Source: Corynebacterium durum
GTDB lineage: Bacteria; Actinomycetota; Actinomycetes; Mycobacteriales; Mycobacteriaceae
Direction: 5' to 3'
Length of the DNA: 64,000 bases
Assembly (NCBI RefSeq): GCF_030408675.1
Contig: NZ_CP047200.1
Coordinates: 1,798,001-1,862,000, forward strand
Numbering within the stretch: position 1 is the first letter of the stretch; each line of letters begins with the position of its first letter. Below, one piece after another: positions 57,867-64,000 of this stretch. The notes below the pieces were generated by a model that was not told the origin of the DNA, did not search any database, and worked only from the letters and a program-made list of their open reading frames with translations. The position numbers and the translations under genes are program-made.

Positions 57867-58511
57867 CTATCTGCACATCTTCCAAGCGCCGTTTTCCCTC
57901 TGGAAACGCATCACGCCAGTTTCAGTCTTGCCGTTTGATGTGTGAGTCACAGACGCAGAAGCGGATTCACCATTCACGCGGACATCTTCCACGGAATCCA
58001 CCGTCGGCTTGGCCTTCTGGTAATCCGGGATGGACTCCAGCGGCAGGTCCGGAACTTCGTTCAAATCCGGTGCGCCGCCGCCCTCTTCAATCAAGCGGGC
58101 GCACGTGTTATTGACCGTGGTAGCCATGAACTGACGCAAGGTTCCGGTGGGCACCATGCTGCGCACCACGTTAGTGATCGCATCCTTATCACCTGCACTT
58201 GCGGGCTGCCCCTCAATCGGAGCAAGTTGCTGCGCCTGGATGGGGTTGTCCAGATTAACCTCAGGCGGCACTGCTGGCTCACTTGCCGGCGCCGGGGCCT
58301 CCGACGTGGGAGCCGCCGACGACGTAGCTGCGGAAGTGGACGCATCGGATGACGACGTAGCCTGCTTGGCCACAGCACTCACACTGCTGGCGCTACTCGT
58401 GGAACCCTCAGCCTTGTTTTCTTCTTTATTAGAACCACAGGCACCAAGGACCAAAGGGGTCACACAAACACCCACGATCATGGCCTTTTTCAACACTGAC
58501 ATGGTCTGCAC
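57867..58511 (-). CDS. Secreted lipoprotein, 214 aa
   Basis: Lipoprotein with lipobox LGAC-GS near residue 25 and a Ser/Ala/Thr-rich linker to about residue 78, followed by a globular part (DKDAITNVVRSMVPTG, ARLIEEGGG, RFQRENGAWKMCR). The end WKMC is seen in small NTF2/SnoaL-like extracytoplasmic domains. GTG 58511 is used because AGGAG lies 9 bp upstream; the ATG three codons later has poor spacing. A small hairpin (57835-57853) lies just after its stop. Confidence 0.75.
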   Translation of the reverse strand: MQTMSVLKKAMIVGVCVTPLVLGACGSNKEENKAEGSTSSASSVSAVAKQATSSSDASTSAATSSAAPTSEAPAPASEPAVPPEVNLDNPIQAQQLAPIEGQPASAGDKDAITNVVRSMVPTGTLRQFMATTVNNTCARLIEEGGGAPDLNEVPDLPLESIPDYQKAKPTVDSVEDVRVNGESASASVTHTSNGKTETGVMRFQRENGAWKMCR

Positions 58512-58931
58512 TACGAAATGCTCCTACCTCAAACATTTGCGACTCTTTGACGCCAACGGCACTCAAACTTACACCACCCTACCAAGGACACCACGCTTTG
58601 TGAGAACCCTTCACGCAAAATAGGCGGTTTTTTCGGCGCACCTCACAATTGCCGCATTTTTCTTCGCAGCACACAACAACCCGCACTCGTGCTACCAGCA
58701 GGCTGCATGCGTCTACCAAGGTCACATCAAATCAGCAGTTCAGGTACATTCTTTTTAGCACGTATGCAACCTAGCCCCATTCCCCACCTCACACGCAGAG
58801 GTAGCACGTCAGACATGCCAGCATTGTGTGAATTAAAACCCACCGGCGCCACCCCCATAATGAACCAGTTTGTAACGATCTAGCGGGAAACCGTGGGGAA
58901 CACCGTCAAATAGCGCGTACACTAACAAAGT
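58512..58931. other. Intergenic region before the TetR gene
   Basis: 420 bp without a supported gene between the lipoprotein and TetR genes. It holds the TetR promoter (TACACT at 58918-58923). An ORF at 58689-58883 is not convincing. Confidence 0.55.
58918..58923 (+). promoter_or_regulatory. -10 element of a likely leaderless TetR transcript
   Basis: TACACT ends 8 bp before the GTG start at 58932, with no Shine-Dalgarno in between; the mRNA is probably leaderless. Confidence 0.45.
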
Positions 58932-59606
58932 GTGCAGTTGACTCAACACAGTATCACCGTTGCAGGCGTCCACATCCTGGACGAGTATGGCCTTGCCGAC
59001 ATGACCATGCGCCGACTGGCCAAACGTCTTCACGTCGCACCCGGCGCGTTGTACTGGCATTTCCCCAACAAGCAGGCACTCATTTCTGCGATTAGTCAAT
59101 TCATCCTCTCGGAAGTTGTCGGACCACCAACCCCACTGGACAAAGATGCGGAGCCTACCAAGGCGGATGCGGACGAGGCGACGTCGACACGTGAGGATGC
59201 TGTGCCACCAGCGGAACTGTGCGCCACTATCCGTACGTTGATGCTCGCGCACCGCGACGGTGCTGAATTGGTTAACGCCGCACTGTCAGACAACGGACTG
59301 CGCGAAACCCTTGAGGGTCACATCACCCGGGCGTTGGTGCACTCCTTCAGTAAGGATACGGAGGCGACATCGCACCCATCACAACCTTTACTGGAAACCG
59401 GTGCGACGACATTGCTTCATTTTGTCATGGGCGCAACTATGAACGAACAGTCCGCATTACAGCTCATGCGGGACACCAATCCGGGTGGGGCGGATGTTGA
59501 TGAAAAGCTCACTACCGCTAGCAATGCGTTTCAAATAACTTTCGAAAACGGAATTGAGATAATTCTCAACGGTTTGGCTACAACAATGGGGACAGCCAGC
59601 CTATAA
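58932..59606 (+). CDS. TetR-family regulator (BioQ candidate)
   Basis: DNA-binding protein of 224 aa. HTH near residues 24-46 (MTMRRLAKRLHVAPGALYWHFPNK). The C-terminal part is TetR_C-like (TLMLAHRDGAELVNAAL; LLHFVMGATMNEQSAL). In C. glutamicum the biotin repressor BioQ is encoded directly before glgX, from memory, and here the gene lies directly before glgX and close to bioB, so BioQ is the best candidate. GTG start, probably leaderless. Confidence 0.75.
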   Translation: MQLTQHSITVAGVHILDEYGLADMTMRRLAKRLHVAPGALYWHFPNKQALISAISQFILSEVVGPPTPLDKDAEPTKADADEATSTREDAVPPAELCATIRTLMLAHRDGAELVNAALSDNGLRETLEGHITRALVHSFSKDTEATSHPSQPLLETGATTLLHFVMGATMNEQSALQLMRDTNPGGADVDEKLTTASNAFQITFENGIEIILNGLATTMGTASL

Positions 59607-59607
59607 A
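59602..59607 (+). promoter_or_regulatory. -10 element of a likely leaderless glgX transcript
   Basis: TATAAA at 59602-59607, ten bp before the glgX ATG, with no Shine-Dalgarno. It overlaps the TetR stop codon, so glgX may have its own promoter. Confidence 0.45.
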
Positions 59608-59617
59608 ATACTCCAGT

Positions 59618-62023
59618 ATGAGTAGCACCTACGAACATAGCTTTCAGGTTTGGCCCGGTGAGGCGTACCCCCTCGGCTCTACTTATGACGGCGCGGGAAC
59701 AAACTTTGCGCTTTTCTCCGATGTGGCAGAACGCGTGGAACTGTGCCTTCTAGATCGTGAAGACAACGAAACCCGCATCAACATCGAAGAAGTCGATGCC
59801 CACATCTGGCACTGCTATATTCCCGGGATTCAACCAGGCCAACGCTATGGCTACCGTGTCTACGGCCCCTACGACCCCGCAAATGGCCACCGTTGTGACC
59901 CCAACAAACTGCTCGTAGACCCCTACGCAAAAGCCTTCGACGGTGAGTTCGACGGGCACCCTTCCCTTTTTAGCTACGACATCACTGACCCCGGCAACCC
60001 CGAGGGCCGCAACACCGAAGACAGCTTGGGGCACACCATGAAGTCCGTGGTGATTAACCCCTTCTTCGACTGGGCCAATGACCGAGCGCCCCGGACCCCT
60101 TACCACGAAACCGTAATCTATGAGGCGCACGTCAAGGGCATGACCATGACCCATCCGGACGTACCCGACAACCTCCGCGGAACCTACGCAGGGCTTGCAC
60201 ACCCTGCGATTATTAGCTATTTGAAGGATTTAGGTATAACGGCGATTGAGCTAATGCCGGTGCACCAATTCCTTCAGGACGACCGGCTCCGCGAATTGGG
60301 GTTACGCAATTACTGGGGCTACAACTCCTTCGGATTCTTTGCCCCCCACCAGGAATACGCCGCCGCCCGCAAACCCGGCGGGGCCGTCGCCGAATTCAAA
60401 AACATGGTCCGTGCCTTCCACGAAGCAGGCATCGAAGTCATCTTGGACGTGGTGTACAACCACACCGCCGAAGGCAACCACATGGGCCCCACCATTGCTT
60501 TCCGCGGCATTGACAACGCCGCCTACTACCGGCTGGTGGACGGCGATAAATACCACTACATGGACTACACGGGCACCGGAAACTCCCTCAACGTCCGTGA
60601 CCCGCACACCCTGCAGCTGATCATGGATTCCCTGCGGTACTGGGTGCAGGAAATGCACGTCGACGGCTTCCGTTTCGACCTGGCCTCCACACTCGCCCGC
60701 GAACTCCACGACGTGGATCGTCTCGCCGCCTTCTTCGACCTGGTGCAGCAAGACCCGGTGGTTTCCCAAGTCAAACTCATCGCTGAGCCTTGGGACGTCG
60801 GCGAGGGTGGCTATCAGGTGGGTAACTTCCCACCCCTCTGGACCGAATGGAACGGCAAATACCGCGACACCGTGCGCGACTTCTGGCGCGGCGAACCTGC
60901 CACCCTCGGCGAATTTGCCTCCCGCCTCACCGGCTCCTCCGACCTTTACGCCAATAACGGACGACGCCCCACCGCCTCCATCAACTTTGTCATCGCCCAC
61001 GACGGCTTCACCCTCAACGACCTGGTCAGCTACAACGAAAAGCACAACATGGCCAATGGTGAAGGCAACCGCGACGGCGAAAGCCACAACCGATCCTGGA
61101 ACTGTGGTGTGGAAGGCCCCACCACCGACCCGAGCATCCTGAAACTCCGCGCCCAGCAGCGACGAAACTTCCTCACCACACTGCTGCTCTCCCAGGGCAC
61201 ACCCATGATCGCCCACGGCGACGAAATGGCCCGCACCCAAAGCGGCAACAACAACGTCTACTGCCAAGACTCGCCACTCAGCTGGATCAACTGGAACCAA
61301 CTCGAAGAATTCGACCCCCTAGTCAAATTCACCCGGCGTTTGCTGCGCATCCGCGCCAACCACCCCGTTTTCCGACGCCGCCGCTTCCTTGCCGGCGGTC
61401 CCCTCGGCGAAGACATGAAGCAACGCGACATCGCGTGGCTGGTCCCCTCCGGCAAACTCATGACCCAAGCCGACTGGGACTTCTTCTTTGGCAAATCCCT
61501 CATGGTGTACCTCAACGGCGACGCCATCGCCGAGCCCGACAGCCGCGGCCAACGCATCGTCGACGACTCCTTCATCCTCTGCTTCAACGCCCACCACGAA
61601 AGCATCGAATTCACCCTGCCCGACAAACGTTTCGGCCAGCGGTGGAAACTCATCGTGGACACCACTGAAGACACCGGATACCCCCTCACCGCCGAAATTA
61701 TCGACGCCGACGGCACCATCGAAGTCCCCGCACGCTCCACCATGCTGCTCAAGCAAATCGAGCCGCCCGTCTACGACGATGCCGACTCAGGGGAAAGCTC
61801 CGCTGAGGTTGCCGAAAGCACCACGACTGATGCGTCAGCTGAGGAGACTGAGGCCAGTGCTCCCACGCCGCGCACACCCGCCGTGATGAATCCACCCAAG
61901 CACGTGGATGCCACCCCGCCACCCACGAAGGCGGACATGCAGCAAGCTGCGGAACCCTATGTTGACGAGTACTCTGATGACTACTCCAATGACGCCAGCG
62001 GCGCCGTTGACGATTACAGCTAA
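59618..62023 (+). CDS. glgX: Glycogen debranching enzyme
   Basis: Alpha-1,6-glucosidase of the GH13 family that cleaves the limit branches left by glycogen phosphorylase. Product of 801 aa. The N-terminal CBM48 (YPLGSTYDGAGTNFALFS) is followed by the barrel with VVYNHTAEGNH, the nucleophile region DGFRFDLAST, the acid region AEPWDVGEGGYQVGNFPP and IAHDGFTLNDLVSYNEKHN. The last about 90 residues are acidic and disordered (Ser/Glu/Thr, then DEYSDDYSNDASG), longer than usual. The TetR gene directly precedes it. Confidence 0.96.
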   Translation: MSSTYEHSFQVWPGEAYPLGSTYDGAGTNFALFSDVAERVELCLLDREDNETRINIEEVDAHIWHCYIPGIQPGQRYGYRVYGPYDPANGHRCDPNKLLVDPYAKAFDGEFDGHPSLFSYDITDPGNPEGRNTEDSLGHTMKSVVINPFFDWANDRAPRTPYHETVIYEAHVKGMTMTHPDVPDNLRGTYAGLAHPAIISYLKDLGITAIELMPVHQFLQDDRLRELGLRNYWGYNSFGFFAPHQEYAAARKPGGAVAEFKNMVRAFHEAGIEVILDVVYNHTAEGNHMGPTIAFRGIDNAAYYRLVDGDKYHYMDYTGTGNSLNVRDPHTLQLIMDSLRYWVQEMHVDGFRFDLASTLARELHDVDRLAAFFDLVQQDPVVSQVKLIAEPWDVGEGGYQVGNFPPLWTEWNGKYRDTVRDFWRGEPATLGEFASRLTGSSDLYANNGRRPTASINFVIAHDGFTLNDLVSYNEKHNMANGEGNRDGESHNRSWNCGVEGPTTDPSILKLRAQQRRNFLTTLLLSQGTPMIAHGDEMARTQSGNNNVYCQDSPLSWINWNQLEEFDPLVKFTRRLLRIRANHPVFRRRRFLAGGPLGEDMKQRDIAWLVPSGKLMTQADWDFFFGKSLMVYLNGDAIAEPDSRGQRIVDDSFILCFNAHHESIEFTLPDKRFGQRWKLIVDTTEDTGYPLTAEIIDADGTIEVPARSTMLLKQIEPPVYDDADSGESSAEVAESTTTDASAEETEASAPTPRTPAVMNPPKHVDATPPPTKADMQQAAEPYVDEYSDDYSNDASGAVDDYS

Positions 62024-62054
62024 GCCCAAGCTCAGCCCGCGAAAGGACACCCTT

Positions 62055-63440
62055 GTGATCTCCGCCCACGGCGCGACCATTGACGTCACCTCCCGGACCG
62101 TCACAATCACCTACAGCCCACTCCTCGCGGCGCTGCAATCAACCCACGGAGCTGCGGAAGGCGGGGCGTCGACAAGCACCCGCCTCAGCATCAGCGACAT
62201 TACTGATATTGACACGCGGCACCCCACCGCCGTTGACCTCGGGTGGGCGCGGCTCGGCGGGGTGAACCACACCATCCGATTCGCCCCCAACCAAGAAAAC
62301 GAACTCGACACGCTGCTCGCCATGATCGACAGCGCTCGCAACGGCGAACTCCCTGACGAACCCGCCGCCTTCATTCCCGGGTTCAACTTCGTGGCCATTG
62401 ACGTGGAAACCGCCAACGATGACTGGGGGTCCATCTGCCAAATCGGTGTCGTCCGCTACACCAACGGCCAGGCCGGTGCTAGTGACTCCTGGCTCTGCAC
62501 GCCCCCTCCCGGGCTCGAACGTTTCGACGCCCTGAATATCGGCATTCACGGCATCACACCCGACGACGTAGCCGACGCGCCCGCCTTCGGAGACGTTCTC
62601 GGGGACGTTGTCGCAGCCGTCGGGGAACTTCCCGTGGTCGCCCACAACGCCCAATTCGACATGACTGCCTTTTCCCGCGCCTGCGCCGCCGCCGGGCAAC
62701 CCGTTCCCCACTGGACATTCGGCTGCTCGCTGGCCCTCGCGCGGGCCGCCAAACTCGGCATCAGCAACCACCGGCTCCCCACCGTCGCTGCACATTTTGG
62801 CGTTGAACTGACGAAACACCACGATGCGCTTTCCGACGCCCGCGCGTGCGGCGACATCATCGTCGGGTTGGCGTCGACTGGAGTTTCTGGTGGTTCGGGC
62901 GCATCAGGTGACGAAGGTTTTGCCGGGTTCTTCTGGGCCTCCGGCTTCACTCTTGGTGAACTCACCCCTGATAAAGTGCTTCCCGTACTGCGCGCTGATG
63001 CGCGCGGACTCAACATCGCGGCGCAACGTAACCGTCTTTTCCCTGGGACTATGGTTGAAGCTGCTGCTGAGGTACCGGAAGAAAAGCCACGACGCAGGCA
63101 ACGGCCGGCCTGGGAAAAAGCCGCCACACCCAGCGTCATTCCCGAGACCAACACCGAGGCCGACCCGGAAGGCGCGCTCTACGGCCACAATGTCACACTC
63201 ACCGGCGACTTCGAGCCATACGATAAATCCATGCTCTGGTCCGGCATCGCGGAGCGCGGCGGCGTGATCGGCAAAAACGTCACCAAAAAGACCACCCTGC
63301 TTGTGTGCGGGCCGTGGCACACCGTCACGTCCAAGCAGAAACGCGCCGAAGAACTCATCGAAAAAGGCCAGGACATCACGCTCTGGACCGCCGACCAGCT
63401 TTACCGCGAACTGGGGCTGGACGAGGACCCACCGTTTTAG
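62055..63440 (+). CDS. DnaQ-type 3'-5' exonuclease with C-terminal BRCT domain
   Basis: Product of 461 aa. Residues about 112-285 form a DEDDh exonuclease: FVAIDVETAN (Asp116, Glu118), VAHNAQFDMTAF and HHDALSDARACG. The C-terminus has a BRCT-like domain (LYGHNVTLTGDFEPYDKS, GGVIGKNVTKKTTLLVCG), as in actinobacterial DNA-polymerase-epsilon-like proteins. An N-terminal beta-rich part precedes. GTG 62055 is used because AAAGGA lies 8 bp upstream and glgX ends at 62023; the frame is open from 61908. It is likely a DNA repair or mutation-avoidance nuclease rather than the replicative proofreader. Confidence 0.85.
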   Translation: MISAHGATIDVTSRTVTITYSPLLAALQSTHGAAEGGASTSTRLSISDITDIDTRHPTAVDLGWARLGGVNHTIRFAPNQENELDTLLAMIDSARNGELPDEPAAFIPGFNFVAIDVETANDDWGSICQIGVVRYTNGQAGASDSWLCTPPPGLERFDALNIGIHGITPDDVADAPAFGDVLGDVVAAVGELPVVAHNAQFDMTAFSRACAAAGQPVPHWTFGCSLALARAAKLGISNHRLPTVAAHFGVELTKHHDALSDARACGDIIVGLASTGVSGGSGASGDEGFAGFFWASGFTLGELTPDKVLPVLRADARGLNIAAQRNRLFPGTMVEAAAEVPEEKPRRRQRPAWEKAATPSVIPETNTEADPEGALYGHNVTLTGDFEPYDKSMLWSGIAERGGVIGKNVTKKTTLLVCGPWHTVTSKQKRAEELIEKGQDITLWTADQLYRELGLDEDPPF

Positions 63441-63482
63441 GGGACCTCTCCCCCGTGTTCCCTTGTTCGTTAGTCTGGCGCC

Positions 63483-64000
63483 TCAGCCATCAAGATGATT
63501 CAACAGCGTTGGAACAAATTCCTGGTAGTACTGGAACACCCCTCCGTGACCAGAGTTGGGGTAAATCACCAAGGTACTGTTGGGAATACGCTGATGCATG
63601 TCTTCAGACAGTGGGGTGGGAACCATACGGTCATAATCACCATTGGCAATTAACGTAGGGGCAGTGATCGTGCTCAAGTCCTGTGGCTCCTGGCTACCCC
63701 ACGCCTTGATTGCGGCAAGTTGCCTACGAAAAGCGCCGAGCGTAATAGGTTTATCTCGATCCATGACACGTTCATGAATTCGCGCAAGATAGTCACGAGC
63801 TGCGGTTTTGCCGGTAGGTGTACGCGGGAAAAAGAGGAATTCCTTGGCATCAGTGCGAGCGAGCACGCCACGCAACATATCGACATAAACATAGGCCGCT
63901 CCGGTGGGACGATTGATGCCGTGACCTCCGGCTGGGCCCGTACCGGCAAGAACAAGCCGTCGAACCAAACTGGGGTTGTCCAGGGTAACTTGCTGGGCGA
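63483..64000 (-). CDS. Alpha/beta hydrolase (5' truncated by window edge)
   Basis: The C-terminal about 172 residues of an alpha/beta-hydrolase; the reading frame is open to the window end. Visible are RRLVLAGTGPAGG (just after the expected nucleophile strand), the cap region with YVDMLRGVLAR, and the acid/histidine part ITAPTLIANGDYDRMVP and YPNSGHGGVFQYY with the catalytic His. It resembles chloroperoxidase- or BioH-like hydrolases. The nucleophile Ser lies outside. Confidence 0.85.
   Translation of the reverse strand, partial: AQQVTLDNPSLVRRLVLAGTGPAGGHGINRPTGAAYVYVDMLRGVLARTDAKEFLFFPRTPTGKTAARDYLARIHERVMDRDKPITLGAFRRQLAAIKAWGSQEPQDLSTITAPTLIANGDYDRMVPTPLSEDMHQRIPNSTLVIYPNSGHGGVFQYYQEFVPTLLNHLDG

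Noticed and set aside
58861..58876. TGAAC...GTAAC before the TetR gene as a BioQ operator
   Set aside because: Spacer is 6 rather than 3, so it does not fit the remembered motif; not listed as a feature.
60302..61300. 332-codon reverse ORF antisense to glgX
   Set aside because: Val/Gly-rich shadow of a well-conserved enzyme on the other strand.

Overview
The window looks like a chromosomal segment of a Corynebacterium. The GC content is fairly high. The gene content and order match what I remember of corynebacterial chromosomes: smc, mutM, rnc, DUF177 and a DivIVA-like gene; NADP-dependent gdhA; glgP, pyk, lgt, a trpC-like gene and the his genes; bioB with bsaP; a TetR gene next to glgX. I cannot name the species. 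No rRNA, tRNA or origin was recognised.

Layout. 1-10.2 kb holds core genes: the end of a UDP-glucose dehydrogenase, smc, acylphosphatase, a HAD phosphatase, a sodium:alanine symporter, and a mutM-rnc-DUF177-DivIVA-like block. 10.2-18.2 kb holds gdhA with a structured upstream region, a secreted lipase, glycerate kinase, a GalT-like DUF4921 protein, a TetR/oxidoreductase pair with a 16-bp palindrome, and a CPBP protease. 18.4-21.8 kb is an AT-richer patch with two unknown small genes and two secreted RCC1-type propeller proteins in tandem. 21.8-28.1 kb holds an M20 peptidase, an aldo/keto reductase, a NADAR protein and a four-gene ABC importer of the osmoprotectant (OpuC/ProVWX-like) type. 28.5-39.1 kb is a reverse-strand block read hisH-hisA-impA-hisF-hisI-(Trp-associated membrane protein)-trpC-like-lgt-pyk-glgP.

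From about 39.1 to 46.85 kb the histidine locus is interrupted by an AT-rich accessory island. It contains a decayed toxin-like C-terminal fragment, a transposase fragment, a tandemly duplicated family of small genes (candidate immunity genes) with one decayed copy, an unknown 309-codon ORF, an orphan mini CRISPR array of three 37-bp repeats with a type III-like 3' tag, a small secreted cysteine-containing peptide, and a divergent HxlR/SnoaL pair. The histidine locus resumes with an MFS gene, a 54-aa membrane protein missed by long-ORF calling, hisB, hisC and hisD.

51.3-64 kb holds a Pro/Ala-rich lipoprotein, an acyltransferase-3/SGNH hydrolase pair (possible surface O-acetylation), a double YbjN protein, a membrane protein, bioB-bsaP, a lipoprotein, a TetR regulator (BioQ candidate), glgX, a DnaQ-type exonuclease with a BRCT domain, and the 3' part of an alpha/beta hydrolase.

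The most interesting items are the island splitting the his locus (orphan CRISPR, toxin/immunity debris, duplicated gene units), the two RCC1 proteins whose blades carry paired cysteines, and several well-formed palindromes that look like operators. All family names are from memory of motifs; no database search was run.
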